DNA of 64,000 bases, from positions 62,001 to 126,000 of the forward strand of contig NZ_JOIJ01000010.1 of assembly GCF_000719975.1 (NCBI RefSeq), in the 5' to 3' direction. Source of the DNA: Prauserella rugosa. Lineage in GTDB: Bacteria > Actinomycetota > Actinomycetes > Mycobacteriales > Pseudonocardiaceae. How positions within the stretch are numbered: position 1 is the stretch's first letter; each line of letters begins with the position of its first letter. A model generated the notes under the pieces. That model saw only the letters and a program-made list of their open reading frames with translations, was not told the DNA's origin and made no database searches. Shown here one piece after another: positions 1 to 8,392 of this stretch. A program made the position numbers and the translations under genes.

Positions 1-99
1 GGTGCCGGAGGCGAGCATCTTGGTCGCGTGCTTGGTGCCCTCGGACCCGGTGATGCCCTGAACGATGACCTTGCTGCTGGAATCGAGGAAGATCGACAT
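1..99 (-). CDS. sucD: Succinyl-CoA ligase alpha subunit, N-terminal fragment
   Basis: Only the first 33 codons are inside the window; the gene continues past the left edge. The fragment begins MSIFLDSSSKVIVQGITGSE, the start of the CoA-binding domain of the ADP/GTP-forming succinyl-CoA ligase alpha chain. The enzyme makes succinate and a nucleoside triphosphate from succinyl-CoA in the TCA cycle, as an alpha-beta complex in the cytosol. The ATG lies 5 bases after the sucC stop, so the two subunits are co-transcribed and probably translationally coupled. Identity is secure from sequence and neighbour; the catalytic His lies outside the window. Confidence 0.93.
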   Translation of the reverse strand, partial: MSIFLDSSSKVIVQGITGSEGTKHATKMLASGT

Positions 100-104
100 G
101 TCTC

Positions 105-1271
105 TTACGCTCCTGCCGCCAGCTCGGCGGCCTTGTCCGCCGCGTTGTCCATGGTGTCCACCTGTGTGACCAGCGGGTGGTTGGCCTCGTTGAGGATGCG
201 GCGGCCTTCCTCGACGTTGTTGCCGTCCAGGCGCACGACGAGCGGCTTGGTCGCGTCGTCGCCCAGGATCTTCAGCGCCTCGACGATGCCGTTCGCGACG
301 GCGTCGCAGGCGGTAATGCCACCGAAGACGTTGACGAACACGCTCTTGACGTCCGGGTCACCGAGGATGACGTCCAGACCGGCGGCCATGACCTCGGCCG
401 AGGCGCCGCCACCGATGTCGAGGAAGTTCGCCGGCTTGACGCCGCCGTGCTTCTCGCCCGCGTACGCGACGACGTCCAGAGTGGACATCACGAGACCGGC
501 ACCGTTACCGATGATGCCGACCTGGCCGTCGAGCTTGACGTAGTTGAGGTCCTTGGCCTTGGCCTTGGCCTCGAGCGGGTCCTCGGCCTCCTTGTCGACG
601 AGCTCCTCGTGGGCCGGGTGCCGGAAGTCGGCGTTCCCGTCGAGGGTGACCTTGCCGTCGAGGGCGACGATCTTGTCCTGCGGGTCGCGCACCAGCGGGT
701 TGATCTCGACCAGCGTGGCGTCCTCGGCCACGAAGGTCTCCCACAGCTTCACGACGACGTCCGCGGCCTCGTCCTTGATGACCTCGGGGAAGTTGCCCTG
801 GGTCAGGATGTCGAGGGCCTTCGCCTTGTCGACGCCCTCGATCGGGTCGACGGCGACTCGCGCGAGCGCCTCGGGACGCTCGACGGCGAGCTGCTCGATC
901 TCCATGCCGCCTTCGGCGGAGGCCATCGCGAGGAAGGTGCGGTTCGCGCGGTCGAGCAGGAACGAGAAGTAGTACTCCTCGGAGATGTCCGACGCCTCGG
1001 TCACCAACACCCGTCGCGTGATGTGACCCTTGATGTCCAGACCGAGGATCGCCTCGGCCTTCTCCTTCGCCTCGGCGGGGTTCTCGGCCAGCTTGACGCC
1101 GCCCGCCTTGCCACGGCCGCCGGTCTTCACCTGCGACTTGACGACGACCTGGCCGCCGAGCTTCTCAGCCGCGGCCTGTGCTTCTTCCGGGGTGCTCGCC
1201 ACGGCGCCGGGAAGCACCGGCACGCCGTGGGCGGCGAAGAGGTCCTTCGCCTGATATTCGTAGAGGTCCAC
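105..1271 (-). CDS. sucC: Succinyl-CoA ligase beta subunit
   Basis: 388 residues, the usual length for this family. The N-terminus [20 protein letters not shown] is the start of the ATP-grasp domain; [13 protein letters not shown] is the grasp lysine/glycine region, and [11 protein letters not shown] with [17 protein letters not shown] belong to the C-terminal CoA-ligase half. It forms the nucleotide-binding chain of the TCA-cycle enzyme with SucD. I chose the GTG at 1271 because AGGAGA sits 8 bases upstream and family members start at VDLYEYQ; an ATG 21 codons upstream has no such support. Three TTTGYAA-type sites lie just upstream (1304-1347), suggesting control by a carbon-metabolism regulator. 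Confidence 0.95.
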   Translation of the reverse strand: MDLYEYQAKDLFAAHGVPVLPGAVASTPEEAQAAAEKLGGQVVVKSQVKTGGRGKAGGVKLAENPAEAKEKAEAILGLDIKGHITRRVLVTEASDISEEYYFSFLLDRANRTFLAMASAEGGMEIEQLAVERPEALARVAVDPIEGVDKAKALDILTQGNFPEVIKDEAADVVVKLWETFVAEDATLVEINPLVRDPQDKIVALDGKVTLDGNADFRHPAHEELVDKEAEDPLEAKAKAKDLNYVKLDGQVGIIGNGAGLVMSTLDVVAYAGEKHGGVKPANFLDIGGGASAEVMAAGLDVILGDPDVKSVFVNVFGGITACDAVANGIVEALKILGDDATKPLVVRLDGNNVEEGRRILNEANHPLVTQVDTMDNAADKAAELAAGA

Positions 1272-1303
1272 TACTTCAGTCTCCTGACGACACACGCCAC
1301 TGT

Positions 1304-1347
1304 GGTTTGTAAAGACGCCTGGTTTGCAAGGCACTGCTTTACAAACC
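1304..1347 (-). promoter_or_regulatory. Three TTTGYAA-type sites upstream of sucCD
   Basis: GGTTTGTAAAG (1304-1314) and CTTTACAAACC (1337-1347) are a perfect 11-base inverted pair, with a third related copy GGTTTGCAAGG (1321-1331) between them. They lie 33-76 bases upstream of the sucC GTG, where a promoter is expected. TTTGCAAA-type motifs are bound by RamB/PrpR-family regulators of acetate and propionate metabolism in corynebacteria and mycobacteria; assigning them here is inference. A hairpin role is also possible. Confidence 0.5.
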
Positions 1348-1572
1348 GTGCTGCCGGACGTGCACGACCCTATCGAGCCGGCCTGCGCGCGACGCGGCCA
1401 CCTCCGGTGAACTCGGTCACCAAAAGCGCCGTGAGCTGGGAGTGTGGCGCAGATCGCGTTCCGCTTGAACCATTCAGCGGCTAGTTACCGAACGGTAGCT
1501 CGGGCCGGCGGAATGCGTTTCCGATTTCCCGCCGGACGTCTTTCCACACCGGACAGGAACTCGTGCGGAGAA

Positions 1573-3522
1573 TCAGCGCCTCGCCGCGCCCTGATCCTTG
1601 GCGCGTGCAGGCGCCCCGAGTGCGGCGATCATGGCCGACACCACGACCGCGATCAGCGCCGCGAACGCCAGCCAGAACCCGCCACCGGCCGCGGCGTCGT
1701 CGAGTTGCCCGCGGGTCAACGGGAACGCCGCGGCGTGCAACGCCAACACGACGCCCACCCCGACGAGCGCCCCGACCGCCGACCTCGGCCTGCTCCACGG
1801 AACCAGTGCGAGCGCGCCGAGCACGACCAGCACCCCGGCCAACAGGCCCCACGACGGCGTCCCGAACCGCGACACCAAACCCGCCGCGGCGTATCCGGAC
1901 GCCGTGAGCACCGGGAGCGCGAACGCGGCGACCGCCAGCACGCCCGCGAGCGCCACCGCACCGAGCAACACCGGCGCAGGGCCAGTGGCCTCGCCATCCG
2001 CTGCGCGGCCGTCGGCGTCCTCGGTGTTCCGGGCGTCGTCCTCGGCGTTTCCGGCGTTCTCTTCGGCGTTCTCCTCGGCGGCGTCCCGCTCGACCGCACC
2101 GGCGACGACGGAACACACGGCCGTCACCGCGGCCAGCAGCATGGCGATCCACGTCCACACGACCCCCGGGCCCGCCGAGGCGAGCCCGCCTGCCGAACCG
2201 GTCGCGGTCACCGCCGTGTCGAGCACAGCCGTACCCGCGACGAGCACGGACACCCATGCCACCGACAGCACCGGCCGGAGCACGGCGGCGGCACGTCGCG
2301 TGCTCACCGCGTCGACCACGACGGCCACCCCGATGGCGCCGACCACCAGTCCAGCAGTCAGCAGCGTCCAGCGGGCCGGGCTTTCCGGCGGGGCGATCGC
2401 GGCCTGCGTCTCCAGCTGGGGCGTCAGCGCGCCGACGACCGCGAGCGCGCCGGTGCCGACGGCCAGCGCGCCGGTCGTGACCAACAACCGCACACCGCCG
2501 GGCAGCTGGACCGCCGCACCACCGTCCCTGTCCTTGTCCGCGCCCGAGCTGGTTGAGACATCCGAGGCATCCGAGGTCGTGGCCGGCAAGGCCCCGACCA
2601 CGACGAGTCCGAGCAGGCCTGCCAACGCCACGAACGGTCCCGTGTCCACCCGCGCCGAGTCGACGACGACGCCCGCGACGACCGCGGGCACGGCGACCGC
2701 CGCTCCGGCCACCGCGAGCCCGTGGAGCACGCCCCGCGGCACGCCCGCCGCGCCACCTGCGCCGTCCCCCTCGCCGGAGGACACGGCGATGGCCGCCGCC
2801 AACGGCAGGGCCGCGGCGATCAACAGGTAACCGGCCATCGCGACGATGGGCCCCTCGAACGCGTTCTGCGCGAGCAGATACACGTTCTCGGAGGCGAACG
2901 GCTGCATCAGCAGTCCGATCGCGGCCACGACGGCCAGTCCCACCACCGCGGCCAACCGGCGGGTCGACCGGTCGTGCTGCACGCCGCTGGTCGCACCGTC
3001 CTCGTCCCCGGCCTCGCCGGCGAACACGGGGTCGCCCGCGGCCGATCCGCCGCGGGCCCGGATCGCGAGCGCCCCCGCGACGAAGGCCACGGCGTGTCCG
3101 GCGAGCAACAGCCACAGACCTGTCGACGGCGAATGTGCCTGCAGGTCCGCCGGGAGGTACAGATCCGGCCGTAGCGCCCGCGACGGGTCGGCAGCGAACT
3201 GCAGGTCCAGTACCGCCCTTCCCGGAGCCAGCGCGGCCACGCCGACGAGCACGCCGACGGCGACACCGGCACGACCCCGCGCCGCGAACACCGCCGCCAC
3301 GACGAGCGGGAGCGCGGCCAGCACCACCGTCATGCCCACGCCGGAGAAGCCGCGTTCGGCGTTCTCGACGACCGGGACCACCGAGCCCAGCACAAGGAGC
3401 ACGGCGGACACGGCCGACAGTGCCAGGGCGGCCATCAGTGCCGAGCGGCCACCGTCCTGGCGGGGATCCGGGCGCAGACCGTCGCCGGACCGGCCGTCAC
3501 GCGTTTCCGACGTCACCGGCAT
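1573..3522 (-). CDS. Large multi-spanning membrane protein of unknown function
   Basis: 649 residues, mostly long runs of Ala, Val, Leu and Gly broken by short charged or acidic loops, giving perhaps 14-16 membrane spans. The first span begins near residue 29 (ALMAALALSAVSAVLLVLGS). Hydrophilic loops near residues 155-180 and 470-500 are rich in Asp, Glu and Gly; the second is a low-complexity AEENAEENAGNAEDDARN stretch. No transporter or enzyme motif is recognisable. The start has GTGGAG five bases upstream. It lies between sucC and the M23 peptidase, an insertion relative to the mycobacterial order. The family is unknown to me; the membrane topology is clear. Confidence 0.75.
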   Translation of the reverse strand: MPVTSETRDGRSGDGLRPDPRQDGGRSALMAALALSAVSAVLLVLGSVVPVVENAERGFSGVGMTVVLAALPLVVAAVFAARGRAGVAVGVLVGVAALAPGRAVLDLQFAADPSRALRPDLYLPADLQAHSPSTGLWLLLAGHAVAFVAGALAIRARGGSAAGDPVFAGEAGDEDGATSGVQHDRSTRRLAAVVGLAVVAAIGLLMQPFASENVYLLAQNAFEGPIVAMAGYLLIAAALPLAAAIAVSSGEGDGAGGAAGVPRGVLHGLAVAGAAVAVPAVVAGVVVDSARVDTGPFVALAGLLGLVVVGALPATTSDASDVSTSSGADKDRDGGAAVQLPGGVRLLVTTGALAVGTGALAVVGALTPQLETQAAIAPPESPARWTLLTAGLVVGAIGVAVVVDAVSTRRAAAVLRPVLSVAWVSVLVAGTAVLDTAVTATGSAGGLASAGPGVVWTWIAMLLAAVTAVCSVVAGAVERDAAEENAEENAGNAEDDARNTEDADGRAADGEATGPAPVLLGAVALAGVLAVAAFALPVLTASGYAAAGLVSRFGTPSWGLLAGVLVVLGALALVPWSRPRSAVGALVGVGVVLALHAAAFPLTRGQLDDAAAGGGFWLAFAALIAVVVSAMIAALGAPARAKDQGAARR

Positions 3523-4143
3523 GACTCCACTAGGGACTGCGGCGGGTGTACGGGGCGGATCATCGACTCACCTCGAAAGCTGCGTGGGCTGTACCAGCAC
3601 GGTATCCACGAACGGTCGCACCGCGTGAGGCGACACCGGCGCGCATCCCCCGACGACGCACGCCCACACTGCACGGCCCACGGCGCGTACCGCACGCATC
3701 CGCGACGTGCGCCACGTTCCGAGTGGTCCCGACCGGCCCGCCCACGGACGGCGCCCCGTCAGCGTGCGCCGCATGCGGTTCCGGCACGGCCGGACAGTGC
3801 GCGACGAAGCGACACGAACCGGATGTTCAGACCACGGGTTGCCCAGGTGTAACCCAACTCACACCAACGGCGCAATCAGGCCTCTACCTTGCGTGATCGC
3901 ATACGGACCGCCGACGCCGAGAGTCCCCGTACGGCCGAAAGACGGCCCGGATCCTTGCCCCTCGTGGCGCCCCTTCGTTACTGTCCCGCAGTCCCCATTA
4001 CGGTCAGATCACGGACGAACGTGGCCGACCACCTCCCCCCGAGGTGCGCACGCCACCGGGCGATCACCCCCGAGGTCGCCCACCGGGTTCCCCCGCCCGG
4101 AGTTCGCGAGCTGACTCCCCCGAGTAACGGAAGGCCCCCTGCC
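3523..4143. other. 620-bp divergent intergenic region
   Basis: This is one of the longest gene-free stretches here, between the start of the membrane protein (minus) and the M23 peptidase (plus). It must hold two divergent promoters. I see a short inverted repeat GGTGT...ACACC near 3848-3866 and TTAC/GTAA elements near 3978-4001, but no convincing promoter, riboswitch or small gene. Reading frames through it lack codon-position bias typical of neighbours. A long 5' leader for the peptidase is possible. Confidence 0.4.
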
Positions 4144-5010
4144 TTGGCTCGACACCGCTCTCCCGGCGGCCAAGCACCCTCGCCTGCGCTCGAAGACGCG
4201 CTGGACGGGGTCGACGATTCGATGGTGCGCCCGCGTGGTGCCCACCGACTGCCCGCGCCGTCGTCCGCCCTTCGCGGACGCGTCATGGTCGCGGCCGTCG
4301 CCGCAGGTGCATTCGCCGCCGCCGCAGCAGGTCAGACCCTTCAAAACACGTCCTCCAACGAAGCCCAGTCCGGCGCCGTCGACACCAGCACCGATGTGAC
4401 GCCGCTGGCCAACACCCATGACGCGAGTGCGGCCATGGGAATGGGCGGGGACGCCCCCGTGAGCGCTCCGCAGCTGCTCCAGGTGCGCGAACCCGCCGAC
4501 GAGAACTCCTCGGCCTCGGCCGAGGCCCAGAAGATCAACCGCAGCGCCGAACTGACCGACGCGCGACTCGCCGCGGAGGCAGAAGCTCGCCGCCAGGCAG
4601 CCATCGAGGCCGCGCGGCCCAAGGTCGTCCAGCCGGCCGAAGGCACCTTCACCTCCGGTTTCGGCGCCCGGTGGGGCACCACCCACTACGGCATCGACCT
4701 CGCGAACAGCATCGGCACCCCGATCGTCTCGGCCGTCGACGGCACGGTCATCGAGGCCGGGCCCGCCAGCGGGTTCGGCCAGTGGGTCAAGGTGCAGCGT
4801 GACGACGGCATCGTCACCGTCTACGGCCACGTCTCCAGCTTCTCGGTGTCCGAGGGCGAGCGGGTCAAGGCGGGCGACGAGATCGCCCTCATGGGCAACG
4901 AGGGTCAGTCGACCGGCCCGCACCTGCACTTCGAGGTCTGGACGTCCGACGGGGGCGAGAAGATCGACCCGCTGCCGTGGCTCGCCGAGCACGGCGTGCA
5001 CATCAGCTGA
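4144..5010 (+). CDS. M23-family peptidoglycan endopeptidase
   Basis: 288 residues from a TTG start at 4144, chosen because GGAAGG lies nine bases upstream; the frame stays open 85 codons further but with poor coding character. An N-terminal basic segment is followed by one hydrophobic segment near residues 45-65 (VMVAAVAAGAFAAAAAG), so it is exported or membrane-anchored. A charged, probably helical region (residues 115-155) precedes the LytM domain. Zinc ligands are visible in HYGID and HLHFEV, with YGHVSSF between. M23 enzymes cut peptide cross-bridges in the wall, though some only activate other hydrolases. The gene matches the Rv0950c position next to sucC and uvrD1. Confidence 0.88.
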   Translation: MARHRSPGGQAPSPALEDALDGVDDSMVRPRGAHRLPAPSSALRGRVMVAAVAAGAFAAAAAGQTLQNTSSNEAQSGAVDTSTDVTPLANTHDASAAMGMGGDAPVSAPQLLQVREPADENSSASAEAQKINRSAELTDARLAAEAEARRQAAIEAARPKVVQPAEGTFTSGFGARWGTTHYGIDLANSIGTPIVSAVDGTVIEAGPASGFGQWVKVQRDDGIVTVYGHVSSFSVSEGERVKAGDEIALMGNEGQSTGPHLHFEVWTSDGGEKIDPLPWLAEHGVHIS

Positions 5011-5030
5011 TTCCCGGCCCAACAGGCCAC

Positions 5031-5075
5031 CGTTCGGACCCACACCGCTCGGATCCACAACGTTCGGATCCACAA
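5031..5075. repeat. Three 15-bp tandem repeats
   Basis: CGTTCGGATCCACAA is repeated three times head to tail (5031-5045, 5046-5060, 5061-5075) with small differences, directly after the peptidase stop codon. It is non-coding. No function is evident. Confidence 0.7.
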
Positions 5076-5098
5076 GGGACTCCGACACCGTTTCGACG

Positions 5099-5126
5099 AC
5101 GGCGCCCCCTGCATGGGTGGCGCCGT
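5099..5126. terminator. Hairpin between convergent M23 and pcrA
   Basis: Arms ACGGCGCC (5099-5106) and GGCGCCGT (5119-5126) pair perfectly, with further CCC/GGG pairing inside. TTCGT follows on the plus strand. It lies 90 bases after the peptidase stop, suited to a terminator; the U-tract is weak, as is common in actinobacteria. Confidence 0.55.
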
Positions 5127-5235
5127 TTCGTCGTTCCCGGGCCCGACCACCGAGGAAAGCCCGGAGACGGCACACGCCCCGCGCCATCCCCGACGCGACA
5201 CTCGTGACCGCGTTCCGCATCCGCCCACCTCGCAC

Positions 5236-5251
5236 TCGAACCTGTGTTCGA
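5236..5251. promoter_or_regulatory. Perfect SOS (LexA) box, isolated
   Basis: TCGAACCTGTGTTCGA matches the actinobacterial LexA consensus TCGAAC-N4-GTTCGA exactly. It lies between two convergent genes, 226 bases past the peptidase stop and 94 bases from the pcrA stop, so it does not sit in the promoter of either. On the minus strand a TAGTCT -10-like element (5257-5262) immediately precedes it, so it could repress a short transcript running toward the hairpin at 5099-5126. Confidence 0.6.
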
Positions 5252-5344
5252 CTACGAGACTAGCGCGCCACCCTGACGGAATCAGCCGTCCGCCGCTGAC
5301 TTCACTCGAACAGACGATCGAACAATTCGGCGCGAGTGCCCTCG

Positions 5345-7792
5345 CTACAGCTTCACCATCGGCACGCTGCCGATGAGCATGAGCCGTACCGTGCCCGACG
5401 CTCCGAAGTCGATCGTCGCCGTGGCGCGCGGGCCGGAACCGTCGGTCGACACGACCGTGCCGAGGCCGTACTTGTCGTGGCTGACCCGGTCGCCCACGTC
5501 GAGTTTGAGCGCGACCGTGTCCTTCCAATCGTTGCGCACCCCGCCGAAACCGGTGGTGCGCATACCGCCCGACGCGATCCGCGCCTGCGCCGAATCACCG
5601 CCGACCCCGGGCCGTCCACCCCAGGTCGTGGCCGCCCGCGGCGAACCGCCACCGCCCGACGACGGGGCCTCCCTGCGCCAGTCGATCAGCTCGGCGGGGA
5701 TCTCGTCGAGGAACCGCGACGCCGGATTCGCCGCCGGCTGTCCCCACTGGGTTCGCATCAGCGCACGGGACAGGTACAGCCGTTCGCGGGCGCGGGTGAT
5801 CGCGACGTACGCGAGCCTGCGCTCCTCGGCCAGTTCCTTCGGTTCGCCGAGGGCACGCAGATGCGGGAAGACGCCGTCCTCCCATCCGGTGCCGAACACG
5901 ACGGGGTACTCCAGCCCCTTCGCCGTGTGCACGGTCATCAGCGTGACGACACCCTGGTCGTCGGCTTCGGACTCCTCGTCGCCACCGTCCGACTCCGGGA
6001 TCGAATCGGCGTCGGCGACCAGCGAGACCCGCTCGAGGAACGCGGGCAGCGATCCCGGCTCGGGCACGCCCGCATCGTCGACGGCCTCGGCGGCGTCGGC
6101 GTTGTCGGCGTTGTCGGCGTTCGTGTCCGGGGCGAGCGCGGCCGCCTCCGCGGCGGACTCGGTGAACTCCCTGGCCACCGTGACCAGCTCGTCGAGGTTC
6201 TCCAGCCGCGAGGCGTCCTGCGGGTCGTCGGAGGAGTCCAGTTCGGCGCGATACCCGGTGCGGTCGAGCACGGCTTCGAGAACGTCGGCGACCTCGGCAC
6301 CGGAATCGACCAGCTCGTACAGCCCGTCCAGCAGTTCCATGAACGCGGTGATCGCGTTACGCGAGCGCGGGTTGAGCATCGGGACCTTGTCGGCGACCGC
6401 GTCGCGCAGCGCCGACGCGAAGGAGATGCGCTCCCGCTCGGCGTGGGTGGCCACACACGCCTCCGCGCGATCACCGATCCCGCGCTTGGGCACGTTCAGG
6501 ATGCGCCGCAGGCTGACCGTGTCCTCCGGGTTGGCCAGCACCCGCAGGTAGGCCAGCGCGTCCCGGACCTCCCTGCGCTCGTAGAACCGCACCCCACCGA
6601 CGACCCGGTACGGCAGTCCGAGACGGATGAAGATCTCCTCGAACACACGGGACTGGTTGTTGGTGCGGTAGAAGACGGCGACGTCCGAGTACTTCACCGA
6701 GCCCTGGTCGACGAGCTCGTCGATCTCGCCCGCGACGAACGCGGCCTCGTCGTGCTCGTTGTCGGCGACGTAGCCGACGATCTTCTCCCCGTCACCCTCC
6801 GAGGTCCACAGCCGCTTGTCCCTGCGGTTGGGGTTCCGCGCGATCACGGCGTTGGCCGCGGACAGGATCGTCTGCGTCGACCGGTAGTTCTGCTCCAGCA
6901 GGATCGTGCGGGCGTTCGGGAAGTCGCGCTCGAACTCCTCGATGTTGCGGATCGTGGCGCCGCGGAACGCGTAGATCGACTGGTCGGCGTCACCCACGAC
7001 GCACAGCTCGGCCGGCTCGATCCCGGACTCCGTCGGCTCGGTGCCCGCCAGTTCCCGCACCAGCGTGTACTGCGCGTGGTTGGTGTCCTGGTACTCGTCG
7101 ACCAGTACGTGGCGGAACCGGCGCCGGTAGTACTCGGCGACGTCGGGGAAGGCCTGGAACAGCTCGACGGTGCGCATGATCAGGTCGTCGAAGTCCATGG
7201 CGTTGGCCTGCGAGAGCCTGCGCTGGTACTCCACGTAGACCTCGGCCGCCCTGCGCTCGAAGTCGTTGGTGGCGTGCGAGCCCGCCGATTCGGCGTCGAT
7301 CAGCTCGTTCTTGAGGTTCGAGATGTGCGCGGCCAGCGCGCGCGGCTGGTAGCGCTTGGCGTCGAGGTCGAGATCGCGGGCGACGAGGGTCAACAGCCTG
7401 CGCGCGTCGTCGGCGTCGTAGATCGAGAAGTTCGACGACATCTCGAGGGTCTTCGCCTCACGCCGCAGCACCCGGACACACATCGAGTGGAACGTCGACA
7501 CCCACATGGCACCGGACCGGCGGCCCACCAGCTCGGCGACGCGCTCGCGCATCTCGGCGGCCGCCTTGTTGGTGAACGTGATCGCCATGATCTGGCCGGG
7601 ATGCGCGCCGCGTGCCGCCAGCAGATACGCGATCCGCCGGGTGAGCACCCGCGTCTTGCCCGAGCCCGCGCCCGCGACGACGAGCAACGGGGCTCCCGCA
7701 TGCTCGACGGCGGCACGCTGCGCCGGGTTGAGGTCGCCGGTCAGATCGGCGTGCTTGCCCTGGTCCGGGGGAAGATCGAAGAGGGTGCTCAT
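5345..7792 (-). CDS. pcrA: ATP-dependent DNA helicase PcrA/UvrD1
   Basis: 815 residues, UvrD/PcrA-type superfamily 1 helicase with 3'-5' polarity, acting in nucleotide excision repair and removal of RecA or stalled complexes. Visible motifs: LNPAQRAAV (Q motif, about residue 22), Walker A GAGSGKTR (about 41-48), DEYQDTN (motif II), VGDADQSIYAFRGA (motif III), LEQNYRST (motif IV), and VTLMTVHTAKGLEYPVVF (motif V). The C-terminus (GDRVSHDKYGLGTVV) is the small Tudor-like RNA-polymerase-binding fold typical of PcrA/UvrD1. An acidic, repeat-rich insertion (NADNADNADAAEAVDD) lies near residues 560-580. The neighbours match Rv0949. Confidence 0.96.
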   Translation of the reverse strand: MSTLFDLPPDQGKHADLTGDLNPAQRAAVEHAGAPLLVVAGAGSGKTRVLTRRIAYLLAARGAHPGQIMAITFTNKAAAEMRERVAELVGRRSGAMWVSTFHSMCVRVLRREAKTLEMSSNFSIYDADDARRLLTLVARDLDLDAKRYQPRALAAHISNLKNELIDAESAGSHATNDFERRAAEVYVEYQRRLSQANAMDFDDLIMRTVELFQAFPDVAEYYRRRFRHVLVDEYQDTNHAQYTLVRELAGTEPTESGIEPAELCVVGDADQSIYAFRGATIRNIEEFERDFPNARTILLEQNYRSTQTILSAANAVIARNPNRRDKRLWTSEGDGEKIVGYVADNEHDEAAFVAGEIDELVDQGSVKYSDVAVFYRTNNQSRVFEEIFIRLGLPYRVVGGVRFYERREVRDALAYLRVLANPEDTVSLRRILNVPKRGIGDRAEACVATHAERERISFASALRDAVADKVPMLNPRSRNAITAFMELLDGLYELVDSGAEVADVLEAVLDRTGYRAELDSSDDPQDASRLENLDELVTVAREFTESAAEAAALAPDTNADNADNADAAEAVDDAGVPEPGSLPAFLERVSLVADADSIPESDGGDEESEADDQGVVTLMTVHTAKGLEYPVVFGTGWEDGVFPHLRALGEPKELAEERRLAYVAITRARERLYLSRALMRTQWGQPAANPASRFLDEIPAELIDWRREAPSSGGGGSPRAATTWGGRPGVGGDSAQARIASGGMRTTGFGGVRNDWKDTVALKLDVGDRVSHDKYGLGTVVSTDGSGPRATATIDFGASGTVRLMLIGSVPMVKL

Positions 7793-7849
7793 TGTGACTT
7801 CACGCTACCTCGCACCCCTGACACGGCAGGAATGTGCCATACTCGCGAC

Positions 7850-7915
7850 GTGCTCAGCGCGACGTGCCGATTTTTCTACGGGAACCGGACTCCGGCTCCC
7901 GTGATCGCGTGCTGA
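7850..7915 (+). CDS. Putative Phe-Phe-Tyr leader peptide of chorismate mutase
   Basis: A 21-codon frame starts GTG at 7850 and ends TGA at 7913-7915. Codons 8-10 are TTT TTC TAC (RFFYGN), a cluster of the end-product amino acids of chorismate mutase. No Shine-Dalgarno is present, but CATACT at 7838-7843 ends six bases before the GTG, fitting a leaderless transcript that begins at the start codon; an ATG in frame at 7832 is the alternative. Alternative RNA structures follow directly (see the attenuator entry). Such trpL/pheL-type peptides sense aminoacyl-tRNA through ribosome stalling. The peptide itself is inferred, not proven. Confidence 0.6.
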   Translation: MLSATCRFFYGNRTPAPVIAC

Positions 7916-7960
7916 CTCACCATCACCTTGAAGCCCCGGAGTCCTCGGACCCGGGGCTTT
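7880..7960 (+). promoter_or_regulatory. Transcription attenuator preceding chorismate mutase
   Basis: Three competing pairings are visible. A hairpin of GGGAACCGG (7880-7888) with CCGGCTCCC (7892-7900) begins right after the Tyr codon of the leader peptide. A terminator pairs AAGCCCCGG (7931-7939) with CCGGGGCTT (7951-7959). An antiterminator pairs GGACTCCGG (7887-7895) perfectly with CCGGAGTCC (7936-7944), which overlaps one arm of each. Stalling at the Phe/Tyr codons would break the first hairpin, allow the antiterminator and let aroQ be transcribed; plentiful Phe/Tyr-tRNA would give termination. The weak U-tract (TTTC) is the main reservation. Confidence 0.62.
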
Positions 7961-8012
7961 CGTCGGCTTCGGGCCGCAGACCGGGACCGGACCGACACGA
8001 CCGGAGGGTCAC

Positions 8013-8321
8013 ATGAACGCCCAGACGCACGACGAGTCCCCCACCGATCACACCGACTCGCCTGCCTCCGACGCACCCGCGGAGTCGATCGACGACCTCC
8101 GCAAGGAGATCGACTGGCTCGACGCCGAGATCCTGCGCCTGGTCAAACGGCGCGCGGAGGTGTCGAAGACCATCGGTGCCGCGCGGATGGCCGCGGGCGG
8201 CACGCGGATCGTCTACAACCGCGAGATGGACGTGCTCGCCCGCTACCGGGAACTCGGCCCGGAGGGACGCCAGCTGGCGCTCGCGCTGCTCAACCTCGGA
8301 CGCGGCCGCCTGGGCCACTGA
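8013..8321 (+). CDS. aroQ: Chorismate mutase, AroQ type
   Basis: 102 residues with a disordered acidic N-terminus and an AroQ helical domain from about residue 28 (IDDLRKEIDWLDAEILRLVKRRAEVSKTIG). Arg, Lys and Glu residues of the active site are seen in LRKEID, KRRAEVSK and RIVYNREMDVLARY. It converts chorismate to prephenate, the branch point to Phe and Tyr. Length and sequence resemble the cytosolic mycobacterial Rv0948c enzyme, which depends on binding DAHP synthase for full activity; that partner is not in the window. GGAGG lies seven bases before the ATG. It is probably regulated by the upstream attenuator. Confidence 0.92.
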   Translation: MNAQTHDESPTDHTDSPASDAPAESIDDLRKEIDWLDAEILRLVKRRAEVSKTIGAARMAAGGTRIVYNREMDVLARYRELGPEGRQLALALLNLGRGRLGH

Positions 8322-8392
8322 CCGGGCGGGCTGATCCCAGGTACCGGTCCGACCACGGATCGGGCGCCGTTCAGTCGGCCCCGGCTCGGTGG

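Noticed and set aside
3840..4143. c-di-AMP (ydaO) riboswitch upstream of the M23 peptidase
   Set aside because: The conserved blocks of that riboswitch could not be found in the region.
5336..7915. An open frame of about 860 codons on the plus strand antisense to pcrA
   Set aside because: It mirrors the real pcrA gene, its composition is Arg/Val/Gly-rich shadow sequence, and it has no start signal. Its last 21 codons do coincide with the leader peptide, which is reported separately.
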